Shown here piece after piece: positions 13,801-27,668 of a stretch of 64,000 nucleotides of DNA. The stretch is from Odiellus spinosus (lineage: Eukaryota > Arthropoda > Arachnida > Opiliones > Phalangiidae), in contig OY987227.1 in the NCBI GenBank assembly GCA_963920705.1, positions 29,121,935-29,185,934 on the forward strand, given 5' to 3'. The position numbers were made by a program, and so were the translations under genes. The notes beneath the pieces were generated by a model. The model saw nothing but the letters and a program-made list of their open reading frames with translations, did not search any database and was not told where the DNA came from. Numbering within the stretch: position 1 is the stretch's first letter; the number at the start of each line of letters is the position of its first letter.

Positions 13801-15879
13801 ATGTAGCGTAGCCCCGCGGGGGGCATCTACGGTATACTTCGGACAGTCGATAGATTCGCGTGTCCAGGCGCCTAATGGAGCGAATATCTCCGAGTACAAC
13901 CGCGGAAGGACACGGAAAGGACTATCGGATTCCGGACAACGCCGAGAAGAAGCTATACCGAAACTGGACCGAAGAATCGGAGAATAAAGAAAGAAGAAGA
14001 AGAACGGAAAACGGAGAAGAGAAGAGGCGAGAATAGAGAAAGACGTCTAGCTTCGATCAAGTCGGGAGAGCAAAATGGAAGGAGTACAAACCGCCTGTCA
14101 AACCCCCCCCCCCCCCCACACCACCACTGTCTAACGTCTCTCGCCTAGCTATATATTGAAGAAATAGATAAAACTCTTTGGCATGACCCCAGGGATGAGC
14201 CGCCGAAAAAAATAGAGACCCCCAACTCTTCGTAGAAAGTCAGAAACGATGCCGAGCCGAGTCACGGCTCCATTATACTATACACCGGAAATCGACTCCT
14301 ACGGGTTACGTTTCTGACGCCTCTTCCCTTTCCTCCTCCTCCCTTCTTTGGCCCCGATGTTTCGACGTTCGTATAAACGCTCGAAGAAATATTTAACCCG
14401 CGGCTCCGTTACGCCTGTACGGATAATACCGCGGAGGAATGAAGAATAGAGACGAGAAATCCATTGGGAGACAAACGGAGAAAGAAAGAGAGATAAATAT
14501 GGAAGCGCTATAGTGTGGAACGAACAACTCCAACGCTCCTATACTTTAAAAACAAAAAAAAAAGTATTCCAAGGAAATAATATATAGTCTACAAAGGTAC
14601 TGGAATAAAGGCGAACGAGCGTGGCCCCGAATCATAGCGATTCTATGACGTAATCGGGACGTATCGTAAAAAACAAAGCTAACGATTTGAAAAAAATCGA
14701 ATGGCAACGGTTTTGAAAACAGTGTTGGGCGTTTCAGCTCAATCTTTTACTACGATATAGGGTTGGTCACGTATTAAATCCGACAAGATTAGGATTAGAC
14801 ATATCCGCCGGATGAACTACGTCACAATCGTGACGCGTCATATACGATTCTTATCTTCTTTTAAATTACGTACGAGTCTAAGCACTCGTGACGCGTTATA
14901 CGTAAAGCCCCACAGCGTCGGTATTCGCGACCCTTGTGAACTATAGTTCCCTTATAAACAATCTAGAGTTTAGTAAACGTACGAGCTTAGATCCGTTCCC
15001 GCACGCTGACATTTCAAACTTATTATTCTATCTTTCTCTATCAATTGGTAAAGACTTACAATCGGGACGATGTTCGAGATGTTACCCGACAACTAAATAA
15101 AAAATACGCCTATCTGAACAAACGTTTCCCATACGCGTTGCAGCCACGTTTTATATTTAAATACAAGAGGAATTGGCGCTATAGCGAAAGGCAGAGCGTA
15201 TTGATACGCCGTGTTGAACTTAGTATAGAGATTGAAGTAGTTTTGGCCGTTCCAAATCCAACCTCAAATCAGGTTGCACCCGAAGATAGCGCCGAGTTTT
15301 TCATCCTCCTATCTCTCCTTCCCGCCTTCAGCTGAATTATTTCCACTCGAACTGATAGCGAAACGAAGGCGACCGGCCCGGTCTATCCGCGATTCGTTTA
15401 CTTAGAAGTAAACGCGCCGCCTAGCTTCGAACGTACTGTCAATTCAAAATGATTGGAGTCTATATGAAAGCGTCGGTTGATGTCACTTTGACCGCGCCAG
15501 TCCGTATCTCTTCTAAAGAAGTGGGAGCTTAAAAAAAAGTAACGAGAGAGGAGTTGGATGGAGTTTTCCTCGCGGGTCTAGTATAGCGTATTGGTGGATA
15601 GGGAGTCAGTCCCTCAGGGTCTACAGTTCCGTCTTATTCCCGCAAATCTCCCAGGGTTTAAACAAATCTCCCCGAAAGGTTCCCAAAGGTTAAGAGACGA
15701 GCGAGTTTCTATTGAGACGGAATAGCTGTCCAAAATCAATCTTTATACGGATACGAAAGGGAAAAACTAAAAAAGCCAAAAATGGAAAGCCTTTACAATT
15801 TATTCGCGTCAAGTAGTCAAGAATTTTCGAACAATTATTTAAATTAAATTCTACGGGCTAATTGACGTCTTCGATAGCG

Positions 15880-15903
15880 CTCGTAATGTCCTAACATTAC
15901 GAG
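15880..15903. other. Perfect 10-bp-stem hairpin
   Basis: CTCGTAATGT, loop CCTA, ACATTACGAG. No T run follows, so it is not a Pol III terminator-like structure. Its role is unknown. Confidence 0.8.
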
Positions 15904-16608
15904 AAAAGGCCAGCGTTTCGTGTCCATGACCTTGGACGTCAAACATCTTCGAAGCCGATACATTTTTTGCTACAATTTTACCCATTTAAATAGGAAATGA
16001 AAGCTATTTTCAATAAATTTTTATAATAAAATAGGCAATTCCCATTTACAACGTTTCTTCGTTTTCTCAAACTAATTTACACGATTGGCTAAAATTTCAC
16101 TAACAATATGGTTTTTTTTCAATTGACCACGGGCTAAAATGAACAATTCATTCCAAGTACGCGTACGACGATTTGCTCGAACGACTTTTATTTTGGTGAA
16201 ATCAAAACAAGCTTCGTTTCCGGATATAACAAGTACTTTCGTAGCGCGGGTCGGATTAAAACGTAACAAAGAACGCCGATGTTTTGGAAGTCTAGACTGG
16301 CACGAACCCCCGCGTTTGAAGAGCTAAAGGAGGCTTTGTTTTCGCCTTTCCCATCAGATTACGATTACCAGAAATCGTTTCGAATACATCGGCGCTTTTC
16401 TTAAGTACCTCTCTAATATAGCTTCCGCGTGTTTTATTATTCACCAGTCATAAACATTCGAGAAAATAGATAAGTATCATATCGCTTGTCAGCGTGTAAG
16501 AAGGTAGGGCGTAGGGATACGTTCGTATCACCTCCCATCTAGAGAAACGACTCGGAGAAAACTCAATTCCTAGCGAATTTATTAATTCTACCCCTGGATC
16601 TTTCCCAG

Positions 16609-16770
16609 CTTTACTTTCATCGCGGGGTTGCCAGGAGCTGGCGAGCGCGATTCAAAACGGATCAGTTCCAAAACTGAACCGCTAACCTGTCTCTCCGATT
16701 CAGTTTGTACTCGCGAATGGTTGGCAGCGCTGGAGGAACCGCATTTACCCCCACTAGTAAACGTATTTAA
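16609..16770. other. Exon-like island, strand ambiguous
   Basis: On the plus strand CTTTCCCAG is followed by an open frame (16609-16756) containing LPGAGERDSKRISSKTE and WLAALEEPHLPP and then GTAAAC. On the minus strand TTTTTTACGCAG is followed by 52 open codons (16770-16615) and then GTAAAG. Both readings have splice-like borders, and at most one can be right. No domain is recognised. Confidence 0.2.
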
Positions 16771-18071
16771 CTGCGTAAAAAAGTAAATTTTCCGAGACAC
16801 GACAGCGAATGATCGAAAATATAAGTGGCAAATATCAAATTCGGAAAAATTCGCGATAAATTTTCTAAACGCTCTCGAATATCTTCGAAAACGCGTGATC
16901 CCGTTGTCCGAGACGTTCCTCGATTATATTTCGTCGACCCCTCGAGGGAAAAGCTTGGAAAAAGCTGGCCGGTAAATCGCTTCTTATATATAAGATATTG
17001 GGAGCTACTACGACTGGAGCCACCGACTTTGTCTCGGTACAAGGAATGGTTCCTTATAGCCCGGCGGCTGCTACGCGATGGGATCTGGCGTGGGTGCGGG
17101 GAGGGAGGGAAATGAAGCGACGAAAAGCGTATAGGCGTCAACTGCCAAACGCAGAGCCTAGCCGCCATCGGCCAAACAGAATTGCAAAGTCTTTATTCCT
17201 CGTGGCAACGCGGAAACAAAAGAACGCGAACGGAAAACTATAATAGAGCCATTCTCCGACGGTGGTTTTTTTGTAAGGAGGTATATTCGGGTTCTTTGGC
17301 TGGATGGGTGGTGGCCGGCGGCGGATCTGCTAGGACCGTTAACGGATCTCTTCTTTCCTACGCCCCTAAGCTCCTTAAGACGCTTTTCTCCACCAAGAGA
17401 GAGAAAGAGAGTCGGAGAGATTTTTTTCTCCATCTTATAACGACTGGCAGCTTTTCTCCGGCACCAGTTACCCATTTTTTTTCCTTTTCCGGAGATCTTC
17501 CGCGCCTACGTATTTATAGCGAGACAAGGTCGCGTTCGTATTCAAAGTCTTATATTCAAATTAGGTTCGGGTGGAATGAGTTAAACAACGCCGATTCTAG
17601 GGCCATTGGTTTAACCACGGGTCCTCCTCAACAAAGGTAGAAATAAAACTGGCATAGAGAAAAGTAAAAGGTCATTCCAAGGTCGAGAGGGGTTTAAGGA
17701 ATGTCTAAAATTGAGGCGAACTATATTAAAAGTGATAGATGGAAAAAGTATTTCTTGGCCGCGTATACGGTGTAGCCCCTTCGAATTAAGCTCGCGAGTG
17801 GATGTGGAAACGGTATCGATACGTTGAAAGGTTCTTAAGCCTAAGCCAAGATCGCGTCTACACGAAACTATAACGCGGCTAGGGGCGATGATGCCAATCT
17901 AGAAAAGGACACGATTTAACTCGGGTAAAAGAGGGTTTGTATCGGATGTTTCCTTCCTTTCAAGGTAGATCCGAAATATAAAAATAAGGGTGGCTTTTTT
18001 TTGGTTTTACCGAATGGAAAAATTGGTATAGGAAATCGTATATGTCTTTTAACTTTTCTTCCCTTCGCCAG

Positions 18072-18350
18072 CACGCGGGCTTAGTTTCGTCAGACGCCTT
18101 TACTCGACTCGACTCGACTACCATTCCAGCTACTTATACAACGACGCCTCTCAATTCGGAATCTCTCGCGGATTCGGCAAGTTCGACTCGTACCGAGTTA
18201 ATGGAAGCTATAAGCCAAGGATTTCCTCATCGAAATACAACAGCCACGCGGGAAATACAACGGGCCATCGCCTTCCCCCTTATACACCGAGCGAACGACA
18301 ATTCCTCGCCGCTCCTAAGAGAGTCGATATTTTTTCGAGTTATTTCTTGA
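18072..18350 (+). CDS. Possible 3'-terminal exon, unrecognised
   Basis: A pyrimidine-rich tract (CTTTTAACTTTTCTTCCCTT) leads into CGCCAG at 18071; from the next base the frame is open for 92 codons to a TGA. The peptide is rich in Ser and Thr and includes TRTELMEAISQGFPHR. No domain is recognised and no upstream exon can be linked. It could equally be a chance open frame after a chance acceptor. Confidence 0.2.
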   Translation, partial: HAGLVSSDAFTRLDSTTIPATYTTTPLNSESLADSASSTRTELMEAISQGFPHRNTTATREIQRAIAFPLIHRANDNSSPLLRESIFFRVIS

Positions 18351-20563
18351 CGGAATATTAAAAAAATCACCCGTCGCGTTATGGGTTTTGAAAGCGCGGA
18401 CTGCGGGAGTTTAAACGTATACGTGGACTAAGAGCTCGGATTGTATACCGGCGTCACTTGACGTAAGGGTGTGAAATAACGAGCGTCATACGCAATAATA
18501 ATAATAATAAATCATTTAAAATTTAAAACTGTAAAATGTAAAAAAGATGTATTTCATTATCACTTTAAACGCTATTTGCCAAAAACCGTATTTTTCACTT
18601 TCAATCGTATATGTTTCGCCCAATATAAAAATCACGTTAGCTCTCCTAAGAAACAATCGTTAGTTGAGGAAACATTAAATAGGCAAAAGCCGAGGGAATA
18701 AAAAAAAACCCCTATTCTTCAAAGGGGCAATCTTACGACGGAAAAATGAAAAATGTATTTCATTAAACCTTTGGAACTCTAATCCAATTAATCTAAGCTA
18801 AGCTATCGGGGAGTATCGAGAATTATTCGTCGACGTATAGAGGACCCGAAAATTGCAATCGTGGCGTTACTGCAGTTAGGGTATTTTGGGATTAAAGGGG
18901 TCTCCAAAATTGCGCGATCCGATCCAAGCTCTAGCTAGGCTACAATTTAGTTCCTTCCAAGATTGCGAAACGTTATCCATTTGAACTATTCCAGTTGTAG
19001 AAGTCGTAGCGAAAACATTTAGGCATAGAAAAAATATTGGACTTTTTGCTCCGCCCCTCAATCAAAATTTTAGAAATATATTATTGGCTCTCTCGGTTAG
19101 CGAAGTTGCTGACGTATGTGGCCCAAAAAACATACTCATTTGCCCTAATTCCGACCCGGTTTTGAAAAATAAGAGCCCCTTCCCCTTCTCCTATATAGAT
19201 TGGGGACTTAGAGGCGAGGACAAATATTATTTTACGAATTTCTCGTACAGCGTATTAAAGATTGTTTTTTGTTCGGGGATTGAGAAACCGAGCGAGTTTC
19301 AATTCGTTCTCATTTCGCGGATAAACTTTAGGGATCCTTCCTCTATAGTAAGCCCGGATTTCTGGCTCTTTTCCAGACAGAACCTCGATTCTTCGAGACA
19401 CGGACGTGTCGAAAAAAAAAAGAAATCTTTCCGCGTCTGTATTAAACAATCGCTATCGAAGAAGGAACGAAAGCTAGCGTCGAATGAGCATCGCGTCGAC
19501 GATAAAGCTAGTTTCTTCCAAGACTGGTAGTAGAACTATAGGATTAGCCACTGGTCGGAGACGGAAGGAAACCAGTCGAAAAAAAAAGAACGAAAAAAGA
19601 GGCACCTATATATCGCCAAATGAATTTTCACTAAGAACACGGTCGAAACCCTACCATGTTTCTGGATCTATAGAAGGCGCGGCTCTCTAAGCAATCTCGG
19701 GTTGATGGTCGTAGCGAGAAATGTCCGGGCGCGCGGGTGTCGCTCGTAAGCTAGCTCTCGGCTATCCACTCTTCCTCGGCCATTTCGTCTTCATCCTTTT
19801 GTATTTGGATGTCGCCAACGAAGGGAGAGCGTAGTAGCTTTACAGAAGGAAACCCCCCAGGGAAGAGATTTTTTTCGCGGATTTTTTTCCATCCTAAGCT
19901 TAGCTTTCTTTCCTCGATAGGGTTTGTACTAGTATAGCAAATCGGGTATACCCCACCCCCATCACCAACCCCCTCAGACACCTTCTTTAACGCGCGGGTC
20001 GCGTTCCGTCTTACAATTTAAACAAAAACCCGTCGTTATTCTCAGAGAGTCCGAACGAGGAACTCGGGAACTTTCGCGTATACTCGTTTTGGATCCAACT
20101 TATCCAAGGGGTTAAGGGTCACTATGGTCGAGCCACGCCTATTGTAGAGTCAACACTTCCTATCGTAGTACCATCGGCGCTTGGCCGGAGTCTTTTAGCG
20201 AAACTACTTACTAGAACAACACGACGTCGTAAAAAGGAAAATTAAATCAACATTTTTGCGATTTAATTTCCAAGATTATAATTGACGCGTCAACTCAGCC
20301 GCGCGTGGGTGGAAAACGAGGGATCAGACATTCGCCAACTCGAGTGTACAAAATGTTTTAACTATTCGCGCTATCAAATCTGAACTCGGAGTTCGTAAGA
20401 GTCCGATCTCAATTCACTGTCAAAGCTGAACTCGGGTGTACAGCGAAGTCGAGAGTGTCGGACCCCTTGGTGGAAAATATGGATACGTTTTTTCGCAATG
20501 GTATACAAAATTAAAACTAAAAACGCTTACAGTTTCGCTTTAATTATTAGCGATTAATAGTGA

Positions 20564-20576
20564 CCACCAGAGGGCG
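20564..20576 (+). promoter_or_regulatory. CTCF-like motif
   Basis: CCACCAGAGGGCG matches the conserved core of the animal CTCF insulator motif at every position I know for it. One 13-base match in 64 kb can occur by chance. A weaker relative (TCACCAGAGGGGG) lies near 29256. Confidence 0.3.
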
Positions 20577-21184
20577 TATTTCGCGCCAAATTTCTCCGTA
20601 TTTGACCCTCGTAGATTTCGACAACGTACGCGACCCTAAGTGGAATCTTATTCTTAGAATTTACAAACTTATAATTATTTTCCTCCTAAAATAAGCGTAG
20701 ATCTTAGAACTCGGGGCCCTTAAGTATAATTTCACGGTCTCGGTGGCCAGACGTAATTAGAATTTATTTTTAACCGTTCTCTCGCTCGGCGTAGGCGTGA
20801 GGTTGGGGTTGTCGAGGGCACGAGCGTCAGGGACAACGTATAAAACTCTCCGCTCGATTATTTTCTCATCAATAACGAGCGAGGGGGTGCCCCCCTTAGG
20901 ACGAAGCTAGTCCTTCTTTCGCGTCCCGTTTACCCCCTGGCAGCTCGCCCTCGGGGTCAATTCCGCCAAAGTTAGTAATTATAGTTTAATCGCCGCTGCC
21001 AGCGACCGCGCGCTAGTCCACAGTCTTCCTTAATTCGGGGCAGAGACTAGGACTAGGGCCAGGACTAGGGGTAGGAGGAGGAGGTACCCGACGGATACAT
21101 ACTAGCTCGCTTCGCCATTTTACGGCTAATTTAATTGAATCTCTTTTAATTGGGTCAGAGCTTCATTTTTCACATCGTGACATC

Positions 21185-21185
<1 letters not shown>

Positions 21186-21257
<72 letters not shown>
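21186..21257. repeat. (TC)36 microsatellite
   Basis: An uninterrupted 72-bp dinucleotide repeat. Read in frame it gives a run of Leu-Ser or Arg-Glu, which should not be taken as a protein. Confidence 0.99.
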
Positions 21258-21260
<3 letters not shown>

Positions 21261-24200
21261 ATTTCTATCCTGAACTTTACGCGGGAAATAAGAAAAGGAG
21301 CGAGTAGAGAAAAGACGCTAGCCGACAAAGTTTCACAAATGAAGAGAGAGTGCGCGTATTGAACCGGAAATACGGAATTTTTCACAATTATAAAGTAAAC
21401 TAATGTTTACGTAACGCTCGCTCGCTCTGATCTAATTGGCGCTTAGAATGCGAGAAACGCTTCGCTTTACGCGTCGCGAACTAGAAGCTCTCTTCGAAGG
21501 GTGTAGCTAACTTGTCAAAAACGGATGCTACCCCCGGGCCTTCCACCCACGGAGTCGCTACGTATACCACAAAACCCCTTAAGCCGCAGCTTCCAAGGCG
21601 GTGGACGCGACGTAGGTTGCTATAGGCGTTCGTGGGCGACCTCGTGTAATTACGAAAAGGCGCCTATCGCTCCTTTTCATAAAGATATTTATCAATACAA
21701 CTTTATTTATTTATAGCTTTTTTTCCTCGATGTAGAAATCTAATAATAATAACGAGTGGAATTATTGAATCCGCGGGGCGCGCTGGCGCCTCGACACTTT
21801 AGCAGCGAGATTGGAAAGAAACTTAAGCGCCAATTTCAATCGAGACGTTTTTGTAGGGAAAACGTTTTGGTCGGAACTATGGAAATTTACTTTGGACAAA
21901 AAATTGCGATTGAAAATGTGGCTTTAGAGCAACTAGGTCTCGCGCAATCTAAAAGCGCGTAATACTCGAGTCTGTCGAAAGATATATTTATTATATTGGT
22001 TGATACGGCGCCTTCGTTCCTTCTATTTCACCTTCGCCCTTTTAATTTAAATCTCACGCGTTCGATCAAATTAAATTAAATCTTCGAAGACTTATCGTCA
22101 TAGGCGAGAGGCGCTAATGAGAAATGATACGTCAATCTATCGAGTAAAATCTTTCGACATTCGTAATACTCGAAGATCGGAAAATGGACAAAATTGAACA
22201 TTAGCTACGCCCCTCCTTAAACGTTTCCAATATTTAATTAAATTCGGATATTTAATTAAACCTAATTATTTCTTTCTTTCGAAATATAGCCCAAAGTCCA
22301 ATATTTTCGAAGCCGACATTCCCAGAGTCCGATTCAAAAATCTCTCTCGTTTAAAAGTAACTAACTGAGATGGAAAAAATTGAAATTTTCTCGGAGGTAT
22401 ACTTAAAGAGAGCCTGTCACCAATTTTTCATCGACTGAAATTAAGCGCCATTTCGGGAAAGATCGGTAAAAAACGAATCGGAAGTCGAGTATATTTACAC
22501 CCACAGTAAAAAAACAATTCGTCATTTTTGAAATAAAGAGGCGATTTTTTCGTTACTCTTTGGGAAAATATTGAAACATATTCGCCATATTAAAGATAAC
22601 TTCCATTTTCTTTAGGGTCGAAAAATGTCCGAGAAAAACGCGTATTTATATCCGTTTACCCGGCAGTTCTCTAAAAATAGAGGCGTTCAACCGAAACGAG
22701 CCAATGAATACGAAAAGCGGAGTTGTACAAATACGGACATTCTTAAACTCAATAGCCATTGTCGTTCCCCGCGCGAGCGAGCGTTGCTCGAAATAGGGCG
22801 GAGGAAAGCGGGCGAGATAAGGGGGCGGGAGAAAGTGGGCGAATTCCATTACGACGAAAATTATTGTTAAATAGACCCGACACGAAACGCGTTTTCCTTT
22901 CTCCCCCACCTCCCATTCCCACCCACGCTCGTATCCGCCCACCCTCGCCCACCCCCGCCTTAAACTACGTACGGGGTTTCAATTGTCAGAGCCGTATCGA
23001 GTTTTCCGAGCCTCTCGGCTTCTATTTTCATCATTTCATTTGGTACGGACTTAGGACGGGGGCCCCGGTTTAATACCAGTTGAAATCTATCAGGCCAGGC
23101 CGATAACGTAACGGGGCGCGAGAACTATCCTAAAGAGAGGGAGAACCATTTTTGACTTTACGAGGTTAAATAGAAAATGTCTCAAATAGACCTACTTATA
23201 TTATACGGATACGGTCTTGAAATTAAATTTATTTAAAATTTTAGACAGGGCGTCATCCCGTATTAAGGGGGCACTGGGGGCGAAGCGCTCTTACAAAAGA
23301 TACCGGCAATTTAGAAGGATGGTGAGCCCGTATCATTTGTCCCTCCTATGGGAAAGGAAAGGAGAGGAAGGATAGAAAAAAGAGGAGGCGGTGGTCTTAT
23401 TTTCCTTTAGGCGAAACCGGGTCGTAACAGGACCAATCAAATACGTTTTTTGCCACTATCCCGTCAGCGACGTCATCAGTTTGAGAAAGCCAGTATGATT
23501 TATCTAAAGGTCAATTTGTAGAACTGTTCTTGTTGGCTTTTACTCTCCCTTTGCCGAAGAGATTATAGATCGAGCTAGGGGTCCCCGATTTCTTTAAATT
23601 GACTTCGCGCCATTCTTACGCTTCTTTCTCAAACTTATATATTTTTCGTTCTTCTATAGGAGTAAAAGCCTTCTTAAAAAGCGATTCCATTTGTAAAAGC
23701 TCCGTAACTGCTTATTTCGTCACATTTGGCCCTCCTTAACTTATACTCAACTCTCTTTTTTCGATCACGAAACGGACATTGAGTATGGCCTAATTTCGAT
23801 CCGGCCCGGCGTACAATAACGGGGTGGTATACGACAAGCGGGAGGGGGGGGGGGAATACACCCCCATCCTCCCCCCTTTAATACTAAAATGGATTTTATT
23901 TTAACATTGAAGCGCCGTCGATTTATCGCGTTTGACCCAGATTTCCTATTTCAAATAATAGAGTTTATATACAATATATGGCGGGAGAATTGATTTTTAA
24001 AGAAAATTCTATTCAAAATATAAGCTTTCACACTCGAGTTAAAAGTATACTTTTAAAATATAATTAAATATTAAGTAAGGTTTGGTAAGAGCTTTTTTCT
24101 TTTCCTTTTATGGCTAAAATTTAAATAAAATCGTTTCTATTATAATAGTGTTCCGTAGAAAAAATTTTTGTTCGAAGTTAAATTTTATATACGCTAAGCT

Positions 24201-24864
24201 AAATCGATTTGATTTGATTTTAAAATAAGAAAATATCCGATTTGTTTATTATTTCGTAGATAAATTAAAAATAACCTCCGACTCTGACTTAATTGAAAAT
24301 ATTTTCACTTTTAGCCTTCCTTTAAAATATTAATATAGTAAAGGGAGAGTGAAGGAAACCCGAAAACTGTTAATACAAAAAAATGACCTATAGTTAAATC
24401 GCCAAAAAACCAATTTAAGTATTTTTAAATTTCGACCTTAAGGGTCGGGCACCATTTTGAATCACCATAATTTTGAGATAAAAGGGACGCGAGCCAATCA
24501 AATCTCGCCTTTTTATTCCAATATTACGTATACATAAGCGGCGAATCCCCAAAAGGTGGCGTCTCGCGTTTCCTATAAAAATCGATATCAATTCGTTTTT
24601 GGGGAACTCCCGTTGGAGACTGACGCCCCATCTAACAAAACGCCCGAGTAAAATTATGATTGGCTGGTATCCCTTTTACTACACGCGTGGAACAAGACGG
24701 GTGGACCATTTAAATTAGTCTAAGGGTAAAACGCCAACTTTAAACCTAAACGTAATGTAATTAAGCGGAGGAAAATATTTTAATTACTGTATTAACAACA
24801 AGTATTCCTTCAGGCTCCATTTAAAAGGACCTTGTGACCGCAAAAATTGGAAAATTCGTCCCAC

Positions 24865-24868
<4 letters not shown>

Positions 24869-24909
<41 letters not shown>
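24869..24909. repeat. 41-bp T tract
   Basis: Forty-one consecutive Ts. It could be a slippage product or the poly-A tail of an old retroposed copy on the minus strand; no recognisable retroposon body is visible beside it. Confidence 0.97.
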
Positions 24910-24910
<1 letters not shown>

Positions 24911-25852
24911 ACTGAAAGGGGCCCGGCGTCTATCAGAAAAGATCTCGGAATATTTTCGGGCGCGATTTTCAATTTCCTACGGAATATTATTTTTCTTTAT
25001 TTTCGTTGAAGGTAGGCTGAATGGCATTGACGGCCGGGCTCTCATTTCTACCCATCCTCTCCAAAAAACGCGTTCAAAATATAAATGTTGGAACTTCAAA
25101 GGGAGTTTGGAAAAACTTTCAACGAGATTTAGTCTAAACTTATCGAGTATATTCAATTTCCAACCTTAGAAGGACTCGTATTCCCGTTAAAAAACAGCTT
25201 TTTCAAATGGAAGTCGATCTAAAGTAAGATCGTCATTAAGGGCCCTTTTTTATTCTCGCACCCCTTTCCCTTTTCTAGTTGGGCGGGCGAATAAAGATAT
25301 AGGTGACGTACTCCCTCGGTGCCCTATTTGGCTTAAAATAGCCTAGTTTATAGGAGAACCGAGAGAAGAAGTTGTCGGGGCTCTCTATGACGGATCGCTT
25401 TATAAAAACGTCAATCATTCGAGCTAAAAATGTTGAACGCGCGCGTCCCCGACTATACTAGACGTTTCCCAACGATTATTCGCTCCCTTAAAAAAGCAAA
25501 AGACCCTTTCGCGTTACGCTCGGGATCGACAGAGAGAATGAAAAAGAGAGCTACTCGATTTTTGACTGAGTGATTTTTCACTTTAACGCGCCATCGTTCG
25601 AGTGACGCTATAGACGGAACGAGCCGCCTTCTTCGTACCGAAAATATTCGCGAATCAAAAAATCCTAGCTAGAGTATCGCTTTTTCAAAGAGGGATCGGA
25701 CACCAGACAAAATATAACTACATTTTGACAAAAATAAGAAAATCTCGCAACTTCATTCCCTCTGGCAAATCTACTTCGAATAGATCATATTATAAAAGAA
25801 GTCGTGGGCGCGACATCTTCTTCGAATATCGCTAGCTACGTCACGAAATCGC

Positions 25853-26010
25853 GTGCTATTAAGGTTATACGGGGCAGTTATTTACGTTTTCGTAAAACGA
25901 TAGGGGTCAAAGGGTTCGGAAGTCACCCGACCTTAAAAGGAGCTATGACGTAGCTGATGACGTCGACGGCAACATTCCCTAAGTAAACTCCTCCTCTTTT
26001 ACGATAGCAA
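25853..26010 (+). repeat. Dispersed repeat, copy A
   Basis: It contains a 36-bp block at 25939-25974 (beginning GGAGCTATGACGTAGCTGAT) that recurs perfectly, inverted, at 54511-54546. Similarity extends upstream through CAGTTATTT-CGTTTTC-TAAAAC-TAGGGGTCA words and downstream to ATAGCAACTATT. No ends or target duplication can be defined. Confidence 0.7.
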
Positions 26011-27162
26011 CTATTACTTCAAACATTAGCTTCAAATTAATGTTAAAATCTTTGTTCGTGACTTTGTTTTGTTGAGGAATTTCGCTTTTACGTTAAAATA
26101 ATTACATTCATTTCATTCTCTCTTTAAAATCAACCCTATATATTTTCAAAACATTTAACGATAGCCCTAGTTAATATCTGGTTTAAAATTTAAAAGTACA
26201 TAATTATTAAAGATAGAAACGAGTTTTAAAATGTATAGCTTACGACGAGAGTTTTAAATTAGATTTAAATTAATTAAAAATTAAACTTAATTCTGGCACT
26301 CGGAATAAAATATTATTTACGAGAACCGAAGATATTTTCTAAGAGGGGTTACGTTTCGTAAATCCTTAAATAAAGTAGGTTTAAGTTCAAGCTCGGCCGA
26401 GATTATAATCCGAAATAGATATTAATCCTGGGATTATCATTTTAGGTATACGCGAGGATCGGAGGAGGAGGATTAAAAAATACGAAATTATTTATATTCT
26501 CGGTTGAATGATCGCGAAGGATTATTATTATTACTCTCGGATTATAGCTATATAGACCCTTAAATTCGAGGAAATCCTCGGAGAGTGCGGGCGAACTGGA
26601 AAACATAGCCAGAATGACAAAAAATAAATGAAAAAAGGCTTGTTTTCCAAAAAATATAAGGTATACGACTTTGAGAAACATTAGTGGAATAACGGGTTTG
26701 CCGTAAATCACCCCAAAGTACCATTTCTGGCTCGATCCCCGTATCTTATCGCGTTAGTTTTGTCGAAGTAAAGCTCGACGCGCCGAGTACCAGTTCAGGG
26801 AACGCGTACGTCAAGCTTCCTTAGAATTAGGTCATTGAGGCGATAATCTTATTTTGGTTAAAGCCTTTATACGTATCCGTACGCGTTGATCGAGAAGCGT
26901 CTCGTAGGTAAGGGAAACGGCAATTTATCCGGCTTATTCCGATGATGGAATCATTTCTTGACCCGCAAAAAATGAGGATAATAATATCCGGCTAATACCT
27001 TATTCGAGAGATCCGGGCTTTTACGCTCCTGATCCCACATTTTACGAGCCCGAGATTCCGCCAAGGAAATTTTCAATTTTTTTTTTAATCCCTTCTTTCG
27101 TCCTATTCTTTCTGGGAATCAAAATGAAGAGAACACTTTTTTCGGGGATAATAGGAAAACTA

Positions 27163-27180
27163 CTCTCTCTCTCTCTCTCT
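27163..27180. repeat. (CT)9 microsatellite
   Basis: Nine CT units followed by GTCTGTCTC. Confidence 0.95.
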
Positions 27181-27668
27181 GTCTGTCTCGCTAGGCTGCG
27201 GAAGAATATAGATTTTGTTCGTCGCTATCTTAGAAAGAGATTCCAATCCTTCGTTGGATTAAGAAGCGGGTTTGAACGGCTAAAGAATTTAACGTATCTT
27301 TTCAAGGTTGAAACGATCTATAATAAGGATTGGACATTGGTATACGTCGAATAGAAGTTCGAAGACCCGCGAGATTTCGTGTCGATTCCGATTTGGGATT
27401 TAGAAGGGGTCTTTTTTTTTCAGAAGAAAAGAAATTCGAAAGAAAAAGGGCGGAAAAAACATCGAAATCGATAAATTTCATCTTTAGTTCGTAGCTCGGA
27501 CAATGTTATAAGTTGCTCTTTGATCTATTACTTTGATCTATTCTTGAAGGGGAGGGGGGTCGCGTCCAAACTAACGGTTGTTTCACGTATTACTTATACT
27601 ATCGATTTGGATTTGAAATTGGGACTTTATCATCCGCGGTTAAATAATACGAATTATATTGGAACTAT

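Larger units (their letters stand above)
10896..20563. other. Gene-poor stretch
   Basis: AT-rich patches (13380-13560), a tandem ACGCGT run at about 13568, two poly-G/C tracts (13246, 14103), a hairpin at 15880, and two exon-like islands listed separately. Long open frames at 17182-17640 and 19084-19530 lack coding character. I see no RNA gene. Confidence 0.6.

Noticed and set aside
17182..17640. A 152-codon plus-strand open frame
   Set aside because: It overlaps open frames on both strands, starts without context, and has no domain-like or coding-like character.
19084..19530. A 148-codon plus-strand open frame
   Set aside because: No recognisable motif, low-complexity Lys runs, no believable start or splice site; most likely chance.
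21150..21362. Open frames of Leu-Ser or Arg-Glu repeats
   Set aside because: They exist only because a TC dinucleotide array has no stop in either frame.
24869..24909. Poly-A tail of a LINE or SINE on the minus strand
   Set aside because: No retroposon body or target duplication could be found next to the tract.
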